Source: Branchiostoma belcheri
Taxonomy: Eukaryota; Chordata; Leptocardii; Amphioxiformes; Branchiostomatidae
Assembly: GCF_001625305.1 (NCBI RefSeq)
Contig: NW_017802935.1
Location: 2,657,031 to 2,721,030, forward strand
Direction of reading: 5' to 3'
DNA length: 64,000 nt
Positions within the stretch are counted from its first letter, which is position 1. Each line of letters begins with the position of its first letter. Below, piece after piece: positions 48,544-58,610 of this stretch. The notes under the pieces are model-generated. The model had not been told where the DNA came from, did no database searches, and was given only the letters and a program-made list of their open reading frames with translations. Made by a program: the position numbers and the translations under genes.

Positions 48544-49480
48544 GTTCACGGTAAAGTTAGTGTAACATTCTCTGTGTCCGAACGCAGCTGTCTGTCCATG
48601 CCTTGTGCGCGACGGTGCCCAGCAAGCCTCGGCGACTTTACCTCACAACGTGGGCGTGCGTCCAAAACAGTCGCCTGAATATGCACGATAGACGTTTTAA
48701 GTCCAGTTGAAGAAACCAGAATTTGCCGCCTTAAACACGATGTATACGCTTGCAAGTCTTGGTATAGGCCTCTGGAACACCGATCACCAAGGATACGAAG
48801 ACTGGGTGCAAGATTTCCGAGAAAAAGTTTTACCTGGTGCCCCTGCCAGGGCTTGACTTATTGTGCAACACCTTTGGGGGCGTGGCAAAGGCGTAGGTAA
48901 ACAGACAGCGTATCTTTTTTGCCTTCCCACCCTCCACTGCGCTGGTGGTTCACAGAGACCCTTTCAGCCGTAGCCAATATGCAAAAGCCACTGTCACTAA
49001 ACGCTAGTTGGGGGTCACAACTACCCTGTGACAAGTACGACTCGTATAACCAATAGGCGATGAGCTTTCTTCAACTGTGGTGACAAATGACACTAGAAAG
49101 ACAACATTGAGTCTGGCACGTCGCCAAGGGTCATTGGTTATTCGCCAGCCTGTGTACCATTTTGTGAAGGAACACCAACCTGTTGAGGTGAGATACCTTG
49201 CTACAGTTTGTAGTCATTCGTATTTACGTCTTTTGTACTTTTCCTTGACTTTTGATCCAGCTTGGAGACCTGTTAATCAGTTAATGTATAAAATTGCCGA
49301 CAAATGCTACTGAACAGTTCATAGGAATGTTCCGAACAAGTGAGCCGAAAAAAAGAGGAAGTTACTGCAGTTCGGCGCCATCTTGACTTTTTATGACAAG
49401 CGTTAAATACGACTTCATTCCACTTTTTACAGCTTGGGATTCTTACAAAACTTTTAAACCTGTTTTCTACAGGAATCCTG
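48544..49480. promoter_or_regulatory. Divergent region between ligand 4 and LRR-B3
   Basis: About 970 bp lie between the ATGs at 48543 (minus) and 49514 (plus), so both promoters should lie here. A candidate non-coding exon of LRR-B3 may end at 49188 (GTTGAG before GTGAGA) and join the acceptor TTTTCTACAG at 49472. No TATA box is evident. Confidence 0.35.
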
Positions 49481-49513
49481 TCAGCTCACTTGAACCACGG
49501 TAACCAAGGTAAA

Positions 49514-50527
49514 ATGCCCAGGTGGTCTAAGTACTGGCTTGTCGTGTTCGTGGCTTCGTTTGTGTCGTCGCGTGTGTCTACCTGTCCTGTGGGCTGCACT
49601 TGTACTGAATATCTGGTAGACTTGAATGTCGCCTGCAGCGGGAATGGCTCAACATCCCTTCGCAATAAACTGCCGCCGGATACAACCTTCCTCACACTGA
49701 CGGGATACAGACTACCTGTTCTGAATCTGAATGTGTTAGGTGGCCTCAAGAAGCTGAGAGGACTTAAACTTCCGTCTAACGAAATCACCCAGATAGAAGG
49801 AACACTAGAGGTGTTTCCACGTCTATACGAACTCGATCTGAGCAGGAACAAGTTTACGAGCGTCTCTCCGCGAACGTTCGGTAACGCCACGACACGTCTC
49901 GGGTACGTGGACCTAAGTGAGAACCCTTTCGACTGCGACTCTGAGTGTGGCGGGATTCAGTTGAACAGTCTGTGTGACTGTTCTGTCAACACGTTTAACT
50001 GTACCTGTAACATCCTGTGGCTGAAACAACAAGTGAAACACTGGGGTCCCAGTGTCTGGATGGGAGTTCGCTGTCAAGTCCCGAAAGATAAGGATATACG
50101 AACTGTAGATATTCGAGACTATTGGTGCAAAAGGAAATTGTGTTGGATATCAGGCATTCCTATAATCAGCTTAGCCGTAATCTTGATAATTGCAGCCATC
50201 GTATACATATGTAAGAAAAGGAACAGGTACACCCTTCTGGGCACAGACCCAGTTACGAAACAGTTAATCAAATTGTCTGGGAAGCTTGGAATGGAATGGG
50301 AGAGTTTGGCAACTCACCTAGGTTTCACAAGGGCTGAAGTAGATGAGTTTATCAGAAATAACGACAGAAACATGAGGGGACAAATACGTGCCATGCTCCT
50401 CTCTTGGAGGAACAAAAATGGCGAACAGGCTACTCTTGCTACATTAGTGGAACTACTGAAGAGTTATGAGCCTCCCCTTGATACAGAAATATATCAATTT
50501 CTAGAAGTATCATCTCCAATCAACTAA
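49514..50527 (+). CDS. LRR-TM-death-domain receptor (LRR-B3)
   Basis: 337 residues in one coding exon, from the ATG at 49514 (MPRWSKYWLVV...); the frame is open from a TTG at 49490 but no ATG lies further upstream. Layout: signal peptide, LRRNT (CPVGCTCTEY), LRRs (LKKLRGLKLPSNEITQIEG), an unusual LRRCT with an extra cysteine-rich insert between NPFDCD and CTCNILWLKQQ, TM (~221-243, IPIISLAVILIIAAIVYIC), and a C-terminal death domain (~257-331: KLSGKLGMEWESLATHLGFT, EVDEFIRNN, IRAMLLSWRNKNGEQATLAT, LVELLKSY). Death domains recruit adaptors, leading to caspase or NF-kB signalling. Its ectodomain groups with LRR-B1 and B2 (TFGNATTR versus TFGKAATR), so the TIR module appears swapped for a death domain. 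It is convergent with LRR-A4. Confidence 0.92.
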   Translation: MPRWSKYWLVVFVASFVSSRVSTCPVGCTCTEYLVDLNVACSGNGSTSLRNKLPPDTTFLTLTGYRLPVLNLNVLGGLKKLRGLKLPSNEITQIEGTLEVFPRLYELDLSRNKFTSVSPRTFGNATTRLGYVDLSENPFDCDSECGGIQLNSLCDCSVNTFNCTCNILWLKQQVKHWGPSVWMGVRCQVPKDKDIRTVDIRDYWCKRKLCWISGIPIISLAVILIIAAIVYICKKRNRYTLLGTDPVTKQLIKLSGKLGMEWESLATHLGFTRAEVDEFIRNNDRNMRGQIRAMLLSWRNKNGEQATLATLVELLKSYEPPLDTEIYQFLEVSSPIN

Positions 50528-50870
50528 GTCAGATCATCCGATCATCCAAGTTTTAAGTTTGTTTTTCCTTTTTATTTGTATTCACAAAATGTTGTAATTT
50601 CTGTAGTAAAAGATCAGTTACTTTATACATATCCGGTGTGTGTTGCAGTGTAGAAGTTCCAAGCTTATTTCAGAGACTTTCCTCGTTGTTGTGCTTTGTA
50701 CATGCAGTGGTATTTGTAATGACATACAATGGTTTAAAGACTATCAGTGTACATGTGGTGTTTTACATTTACATAAAGATTAGAACATATACTTTCTATT
50801 GAAATCAGGATACATTTACAATCCTTACTATATATGTACAACATGGGCAGGTGTCATCCATAGACTTGAC

Positions 50871-50876
50871 AATAAA
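50871..50876 (+). terminator. Poly(A) signal AATAAA for LRR-B3
   Basis: AATAAA 344 bp after the stop at 50527. Another AATAAA lies near 50906. Confidence 0.55.
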
Positions 50877-50987
50877 GTACACAAACTATAACTTGAAATT
50901 GACACAATAAATATAAAATCTATAACATTTTCGCCGTATTGGCCCTTATCTGAATAAGGCATTAATCTATATACAAGACAACTCTAT

Positions 50988-50993
50988 TTTATT
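50988..50993 (-). terminator. Poly(A) signal AATAAA for LRR-A4
   Basis: AATAAA on the minus strand 240 bp past the stop at 51233. Only about 110 bp separate it from the opposing LRR-B3 signal, so the 3' ends may overlap. Confidence 0.5.
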
Positions 50994-51232
50994 GATACTA
51001 AAGTCATACAGTCTAAGTTTGCTATCTTTAAGAAGGCACACTCTATGGTTTCTGCTGTAGTGTCTACAATGTAACTATCTATAGTGTATTCTAACAGATG
51101 TGCAACATTGTGTGATTCTATACAATACCTGTTGTGAATCGATCTTGACTTTTGTTTTTTTTGTGTGTCCATCTTGAAAGTTAAACATAAAAAAAAGTTA
51201 TGATTACTAGTACTTAAAATTGAATATTTCTT

Positions 51233-52084
51233 TTAAACCAGTGTTTCTAAGTCTTCCATGACAGGCTGTCGGCGATGTGAACATTTCTGTTTGTAAAACT
51301 CGTGTATTTTTACACCCACTACAATAATGACAATCACCGCTCCAGCAGTGCCCAGGGCTATGTTAAACGACATTTTATCTGTCCTGTACTTATCCGGTTC
51401 CCTCAGCAGTGGTTTACTAGTAGGAGTAGGCGTTACAGTATTGAATACTTCCATGAAATTTACGTTTAAGTCTGCTCCAAGTTTTGGTGCACAAACTAGA
51501 CGATCTAGCGGTACATTTTCTAACTCTTTTCCACTCAAATATTCGGGCTTGTTGCATGTTATCAGTCTATTACTGTAGTGGTGAGACCCAGTTTTGAGTT
51601 TCTCTGCCAGCCATTTTAACCCACAGTCACAGTTCCACGGATTATCAGACATATAGACGAAGAAGTTTCTCTGTTCCTGTCTCGCTGATGTGATAGAAGC
51701 GTTAAAGACTTCCTCTGACAGTGTGGATAGCTGGTTAACGGAAATGTCCACGGTTTGTAGACGCTGTAGATCTCTGAATGCGGAAGTTGAGATGTGGTTG
51801 ATGTTGTTCTTGGCTAAGTCCACGCCACGTAGGTTCTGTAACCCTCTGAAACTGTTGCTGGTTATCCTTGTGATGTTGTTGTACTTGAGGTTCAGCCACA
51901 TGACGTCTGTGGGGATGTTGGGCGGGATTTCTGTGAGTCCCTGGCCGGCACAGGACACGGTCAGCTCCCCGTACATGTCCGTGCAGGTGCAGGGGGAGGG
52001 GCAGGTGGGGTCAGCGGCGGAGACCGCGATAAACGCCGTCAGAAGTACCGGGAAGACTTCCGCTAAACTCCGAACCACAGCCAT
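51233..52084 (-). CDS. Short-tailed LRR transmembrane protein 4 (LRR-A4)
   Basis: 283 residues in one coding exon. An upstream acceptor (TTTCTACAG, about 52122) suggests a 5' UTR intron, as in its paralogues. Layout: signal peptide, LRRNT (CPSPCTCTDMYGELTVSCAG), LRRs (LQNLRGVDLAKNNINHISTS), LRRCT (DNPWNCDCGLKWLAEKLKTG ... LITCNKP ... LVC), a Thr/Pro-containing stem, TM (~239-257, IALGTAGAVIVIIVVGV), and a tail of about 25 residues with clustered His/Arg and an acidic end (MEDLETLV). It has no signalling domain. It is the fourth member of the short-tailed subfamily and converges on the death-domain receptor, mirroring the LRR-A/TIR pairs at 15-26 kb. Confidence 0.9.
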   Translation of the reverse strand: MAVVRSLAEVFPVLLTAFIAVSAADPTCPSPCTCTDMYGELTVSCAGQGLTEIPPNIPTDVMWLNLKYNNITRITSNSFRGLQNLRGVDLAKNNINHISTSAFRDLQRLQTVDISVNQLSTLSEEVFNASITSARQEQRNFFVYMSDNPWNCDCGLKWLAEKLKTGSHHYSNRLITCNKPEYLSGKELENVPLDRLVCAPKLGADLNVNFMEVFNTVTPTPTSKPLLREPDKYRTDKMSFNIALGTAGAVIVIIVVGVKIHEFYKQKCSHRRQPVMEDLETLV

Positions 52085-54290
52085 GGCTTCACTCTAGGGC
52101 CACTTCAAATAGAGAACTGTAGAAAGAAACACACAGTATTAGTACCAGTTCCACACTTTTAGCTTAAAAAAACATGCCTGTTTGAAGTTTTCTTTGATTG
52201 TGAAATCACAGTGTAGGATAGCATACAGCGTTAGGACGCTTCTCCATTCCTTCCCAATTGTACCAAAAATGTTTCTGGGATTATCTAAATACCAAATTAA
52301 CTATATTAAGGACGGGGCTGCTACGTTAAAAACCTTTAACTTACAGATGGGCGTATGCAAAGTTGGCATAAACAAACGGTAGCGCGCTATTCAGAAACAT
52401 GTGAATTGGTTAGGGTAGGATCAGGCCCGGATCTGGATAGTCTTCGCGTATCCAAGAACGTAGATTTGCCAAAGGCAGGTTTTTGGATATGCGTGGACTA
52501 TCCAGAACCGTGCTTGAGGAAGGTGCTGGATAAAGCGCTGTTCTAGATACAACACGGGCCTACCAGTTACTACTAACCTTGAGTCCCCACAGAAGGACGT
52601 CGACTGAAATGTCGACACGACGGTTGGTGTTCGATCGAGCTAGATTCCAACGAAATTTGTCTATTCGAATGTTCGGTACGTTCGTCTTACAAATAGACTC
52701 GCTGGGATATTTGAGCGAAACACTTCCTTGTCCATTGTTTTTGACAAATCAAGTTCATCGTTAGAACCGTTACACCTACCGGGAACAGACAGGGGGATCC
52801 CCCTCCCCATACACACACTACAGGAAGTGAAAGACTATCGTTTCAACAAACATTGAGAACTCCAACCCAAAAGTGTTCTGCTTTCTAAAATGAAGATACA
52901 CAAACCTGTTTTGCCTTTGCCAAGGTCACCGAAGTAAGAACACCCCAAAGAGGGCCCCCGAAGGCATCCATAGAACTGTAAGTTCCCCTGAACAGAGCCA
53001 TATAACCCACCAAATATGCTATTTTCCAACGACTTCCCTTCTGTGAAGAGAATCTGCTTCCTCTTCTTTTTCAGACTGCGTGACATCAATCCGTTACCTT
53101 GGCGATACTCAGGTCAATTAGCTTCCTATACACACAGGTGAATAGCCTGTGCACGCCCCCCTGACCTGTGTTGTTTGATGTCCTACAACCCTGCACACCG
53201 TAAGTACAGGTGAGGTGTGTAACAGGATAGCTGTGTTAACACGCGTGAGACGGGACGTGAAAAGACGTTAAAGACGTCACAAATTAGTCCGTAGTAAATC
53301 CACATGTACTGTTGACACAACATAAAGACCATGGAGGGTTTGAAAAAACAACAAGGCCCTACGTAATGTCCTTTTCAATGTCACAGCTAAGAGCGTTTTA
53401 AGGAAAAGCTATGCTCTGTAAGCACACAAAAGTGCATATTTCTGGCCTATCGAAGCGTTAGTATATTAGATTTGTAGCGCTTATCCTGTTCTGTCTTGCA
53501 GCCCGCATGAGACAATAACATTCTTCCTACCATCACTGATACTCCTTTGTCCTATCGTTAACGTTAACGTTACATGAATAGTTTTTTTCTCAGCACGAGT
53601 CTTCAACAGGACAAGTAGTGTATGCTTTCTCGACTTTGCTAACTAACATATGCTTGTCATTGATGCGAATAGATAGAGAATAAGTGCAGCAGAAATAATA
53701 CCTTTCTTACCTGTGAAAGCTATCCTGCTTTCCGCGAAATTGTGTGCTCGCTATGTAAAACTGTCGTTAGTAATAAAATGATTTGGTAACATGGCATGGT
53801 AACCTCTGGCACATGCACGCAATCATATCAATAATTCATATCAATAAATGTGATGTCATACTCAAGGTGACTGCAGTGGATAAAAATATCTATCTGGTTG
53901 TGTTATTATGTGTTTTATATTGATTTCGGGATTAATTGAAATAGTCACAGAAACACTAGTACTAAAATGGTTTTGTCAATATTTTCTAAAGCGCAACAAC
54001 TTTCTGATTAGATGGTAAAGTGCTTCCCCACAACATAACATCTGTATTACCGCGCGTATATGTGTGTTGAGTCTTTATCACTATAAGTGATAATAAGTGT
54101 CTCAAATAATTCTTATTCCAACTTTTGCTCCTTGCACGCCTTCATGTTTACGTTGTTTATTGTTTATTGACAATGACTACTAGTATTTGTGAACAGCGCA
54201 GACTAGCGGATAGCACGAGACTTGCATGCGAACTACTGGATGGCGTTATAATGTAATGTTATCCACACGCGCGCGCAAATACACACATAC
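52085..54290. other. Upstream region of LRR-A4 and intergenic DNA
   Basis: No convincing gene. The ORFs at 52355-53089 carry no recognisable domain. It contains an imperfect hairpin repeat (about 52430-52515). Confidence 0.4.
52430..52515. repeat. Imperfect inverted repeat (MITE-like hairpin)
   Basis: ATCTGGATAGTCTTCGCGTA on the left arm pairs imperfectly with GGATATGCGTGGACTATCCA on the right. CAGGCCCGG and ACACGGGCC further out may be remnants of a larger symmetry. Confidence 0.4.
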
Positions 54291-54300
54291 TCATGCAGGT

Positions 54301-54538
54301 CAATATAGTACCTGTCCTTGGTGCTGAACGCCATCCACACACAAACACACACATGGATAACTCATACACATAACAACACACGCAAATATAGTACCTGTCC
54401 TTGGTGCTGAACGCCATCCACACACCTACTCATGCGTGCGTACTCATACACATAGCAAAACACGCAAATATAGTACCTGTCCTTGGTGCTGAACGCCATC
54501 CACACACAAACACACACATGGGCGCACTCATACACTCT
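54301..54538. repeat. 82-bp minisatellite, about three copies
   Basis: Copies begin at 54301, 54383 and 54465. Each starts with ATATAGTACCTGTCCTTGGT and continues GCTGAACGCCATCCACACAC, followed by a variable CA-rich part. Confidence 0.9.
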
Positions 54539-54603
54539 TTGCAATAGAGTGAAATGCTAAATGATGGGAATGTAAGAGGTACATCCAGGACTTATTTGGA
54601 TTC

Positions 54604-54609
54604 TTTATT
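54604..54609 (-). terminator. Poly(A) signal AATAAA for the CHK-like kinase
   Basis: AATAAA on the minus strand about 90 bp past the stop codon at 54698. Confidence 0.55.
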
Positions 54610-54697
54610 GGTGACGTTGATCTTGCATCGTATAACTGTCAATTCCTGCATGGCGTCGAACGCAAATTGCATGAAGTAATTTGCGTTTCTCCCCTCC

Positions 54698-56643
54698 CTA
54701 TATGACCCCCCAGTCCCTGATGTCCTCCACACACTGTACCAGCTGGGGGTACTGGTGCAGGGGGCGCGCCCACGATCCCATCAGCCACCGCGCCACAGGA
54801 CAGATGAAGTCGGCCCGTAAGTCCGCCCTCAGGTCTTCTAACGTGTACGAGCTCAGTCTGGTCTCTTCTGTCGTGAAGAAAAGAATAAAGAGTGGTATTC
54901 AGTTAGGAGAAGTACCAAAGTCTTCCATAGCATTTAGTTCTTTATACATGTAGTCTTGCTTGGGCTACTAGTATTTGGCAGTCTAAGCTCTAGCTCTTTC
55001 CTTTCTAAAGTCATCAGATAGAGTGCTTGCGCAAATAATTATGAATCTCTAGTTTTAAAAAAATTAAAATACGTTACAGGGTGTACTTTACACTGTTCAA
55101 ACTTCACTTCATCTAGGTTTTGAGCGTCTTTTATTTTTCATATTAAAGTACGTGTAGTTCTACTGGAAGGTGATACATACAGTACACATACTGCACCAGT
55201 TAAATGCCATCTATATGCCTAGAAAATATATGACATCTATGACATACGTATCTCACCATTGTTTCCTAGAGTATGCTGTAGTTGTTGATGATAGTGGTAC
55301 AGGATGTTATCTGTGTGGTTCAGACGGAGTTCCCGTGTGGTTGTGTACACCAGCAGACAGGCCAGGTCATAGCTCGGCCGTCTGTAGCAGGCGTGCTGCC
55401 AGTCTAGTAACATCGCGGAGACGGGAAGACCCTGGGCGTACTTTTGGGAGGTGTGTTGGGTGCAGGTGGTGCAGAAGAAAAAGAAAACTTTCGTAAGTTA
55501 TAGATCTGTAGATACAGCTATGTGGTTTATATGTTACCATTCACTGGTTTTTAACTTTCTGTCACTCGGATGATATAAATTCTATCATATACACATTTTC
55601 TGTTCAAACTTTCAGTGTTTTGTTCGAAAGAAGTTGTATCGAAGAATTGAGAATCGAAGCCGCTTCTTGTAAATGCCTTACAGATGAGATACCAGATTGA
55701 CTCGGTATAACTGTTGTTGGCCTATATAAGTTCTAAACATCCCAAAGTCTAGTGAGTTCATTGATGTAAAACAGTATTTTGTGACTTTCCTACGTACCTT
55801 GAACATGATGTTGTCGTTCCAGCAGTCCCCGTGACACAAGACCCTCGGTGTCCCCGCCGTGCTGTCCCGCCCCGAGAACAGTACCTCCGCCGTCTGCCTC
55901 CCCAGCCGCGCCGCCAGGTCTGGATGCTCGGGGAACGCCGAGGCGAACTCCCGAACTCCATCCTCGTACCGCTGATGGTGTCGTGAAGTCGCCCTTTCCT
56001 TAGCTGTGTCTCTCAGCCAGTGATATTTCTCAGAAAGGGGAATTCCTGTCCTGTGCTCCAAAAGATGGGATAGTCCATGGATTTGTGCTAACGCGCGCAC
56101 TGCTACTATTGTCTCATCTAGACTTAAGGGTTCTGGGAAAGGTTTGACGGCAAATCCGCGAGACTCTAAGTTCATAAGGACCCTAACAGACATCATTGAA
56201 CTGTAGTCACTGGCTGCAAAGTGGCAAGTTGGTACTGGCAGCGAAATATCAGGAAAGGAGTCCTTACAGCCTTGGCCGCCTGTGTCAATGCTTGGCATAC
56301 CCTCTAAGTTCTGTACACGAAGAACAGAATACAAGTCAGGGACTGCAGTGGAATAAAACGAGACTTCTCTCTCCTCCAAAGTCACAACCTTCTTTGGAAC
56401 GTCTTCCTGAACTCTGGTGAGTTTGACAACCAAGTCGTAATGCTCAGTTTTAGAATCCTCCGTCCCCCTAGCGACTACCGCCAGTAGTGAGCTGATAGAA
56501 CCCTGTGCCTGGCGCATGGGTCCCTTGATGACGACATCAGTGACGTGTACCCTGGAGGTGGGCGTGGTCAGGACCTGTTGTAACCAGGGGAGACTGACGT
56601 CATCCACGGACCTCGGTACTCTGGTGCTGAATGTCGTCATCAT
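54698..56643 (-). CDS. CHK / EcK-like small-molecule kinase
   Basis: Exons 56643-55798, 55440-55257 and 54867-54698 give 399 residues in frame. It matches the ecdysteroid-kinase-like / CHK family, a branch of the choline-kinase fold thought to phosphorylate small-molecule alcohols. Evidence: N-terminal ...SLPWLQQVL; an ATP-site lysine in HYDLVVKL; EREVSFYSTAVPDL; the catalytic-loop motif CHGDCWNDNIMF (the family's HGDxWxxN) ending exon 1; then AMLLDWQHACYRRPSYDLA (metal-binding Asp of the DWQ motif) in exon 2. The third exon supplies helices ending RDWGVI. It is probably cytosolic; the substrate is unknown. It is unrelated in function to the neighbouring receptors. Confidence 0.88.
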
Positions 56644-58416
56644 TCCGTTACCTTTTGAAAAAAAGACGAATTAATCATGACATTATTTGCATGTGCCTGT
56701 GTGCGAATTTGGGAATTCAAAAATTGATGATCTCACTGTCTCTCAATTTCCACTTGTTTTATATTTTCTGTTATGCACGCTTCAAAAGGTAATGATGTCA
56801 TTTTTATGGATGTAGATTTCAAAAGTTTTCTCTCAACTAATGTGCTTTCCAATGATTTCTGACAAACGTAATTATCTATTATTAATGATAGTCATTGATA
56901 CTGCCTTGTCCTAAAGGTTATGGACTACCCTGTTGATTCTTAGATGCTCTATTTCAGTCATGTAGGCGAAACATTATTAGAACAGCTCTACCGTTTGATG
57001 TGGATGCAGGTATTTTGGTGTACGCTAGACGGCGCCTATTACCTGACTACGGACCACTATGTGACTGCACCTGCTGTACTTACTCATGATCAATGGAAGT
57101 AGACATGCTAAGCTATAGGTAGATGATACAAGTGTAAAACAACAATAAACATCAATGAAGTAGATAAATCAGACTGTTTGATCAACCCGATATGTTGTCA
57201 GATCGTACTCCTGTGGGACTCCAGCCTTTAGCTATGTTCTCCACATGTATATGTGAGTCGTCTTCTGCTGGCCCGTTCACAGGGGAACAGACCCAGATAC
57301 ATCACATTTCAACCTCAGGGTAACCTGTCAGACTTACTGATGATCAGCTGCAGTTCTTTTTCTAATACCTTTATTGCAGTTCCTCGCTTCTTTGTATGTT
57401 TGTCATGAATGAAATACTAATGTTCGGACAAAGTTACAGTTCATAATGATTTCTGTTTCATTTAAACATGGACATTTGACGCATCCCTTGATTACTGGCT
57501 TGATAAATAGTCCCACGTTTTTGATAATGATGATTTTAGTAGAATTTTTCCAGGTTTTCTAGATGGTGAAAGCTCAGAGATATTGAATAATCAATGTCAG
57601 CTCTATGTTAGTGCATGTATGTAGTGGTGTGAGTCCTGTGGGAAATGATGTTATAGATGAAGTGATGCGGATCGTGTAGCTCAACCCGGGCACTCACATC
57701 TCCATAACGGAACCATCTCTTATTCAAATATCGGAGATGGGACGTGACATGTCAGCTATCCTGGCAGTGTAGAGATGTGTATCACACATAGTGCTCATCT
57801 GAAAAATGCAATACTGGCCTTTCAAATACCCCCTGATATTGCCGATGGATAAAATACTCTAGAATTCAATCCAATCCAGTCGATTAACGACCTCAATCGA
57901 AAGGTTGCGACAAATTGATATCAATAGCAATCGGATTTATAAGAAGAGCAATTGTCCATTTGGGACGGATATTTGCAATTCATGAAAAACTGCCCAAACC
58001 TAATGAAGAGGCATGGCGTACTGGGGTAAGTACCTCAGGGACAGGAGCTGGACTGACCTGTGGCGGATGGGTGAATTTTAATCATGGCTTGGGGCTGGGT
58101 TTGTTTGTAAAAGCAGGACATAAAATTCTGGAATTGGACTGCTGGACCATTCACGATGCCCTTAACAAGACCTACATGTACCACCTAATACTGACTAAGT
58201 GTAGATAGCCAGACAATGAGGATATGCTACTCTTGAATCATCTTCATACTTAAACTTTTATCTACTTCTGTTGTTGTTCGTAGCTTCTATTTTATCATTT
58301 AGCTATGTTCTCAGGGTATGAACACTTATCAATGTATCAGATTCTATTCCTGTACATCTTGGCCTTCCTATCTTCCTTCTCTCTCTCTCTCTCTCTCTCT
58401 CTCATTCTCTCTCTCA

Positions 58417-58448
<32 letters not shown>

Positions 58449-58458
58449 CTCTCTCTTT

Positions 58459-58540
<82 letters not shown>

Positions 58541-58569
58541 CTCTCACACACCCTCTCTCTCTCTCACAC

Positions 58570-58610
<41 letters not shown>

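Noticed and set aside
49490-49513. Eight extra N-terminal residues of LRR-B3
   Set aside because: They start from TTG; the first ATG at 49514 gives a normal signal peptide.
57915-58208. 97-residue ORF with a Gly-rich middle
   Set aside because: No domain, no splice or poly(A) support, and composition is like intergenic DNA.
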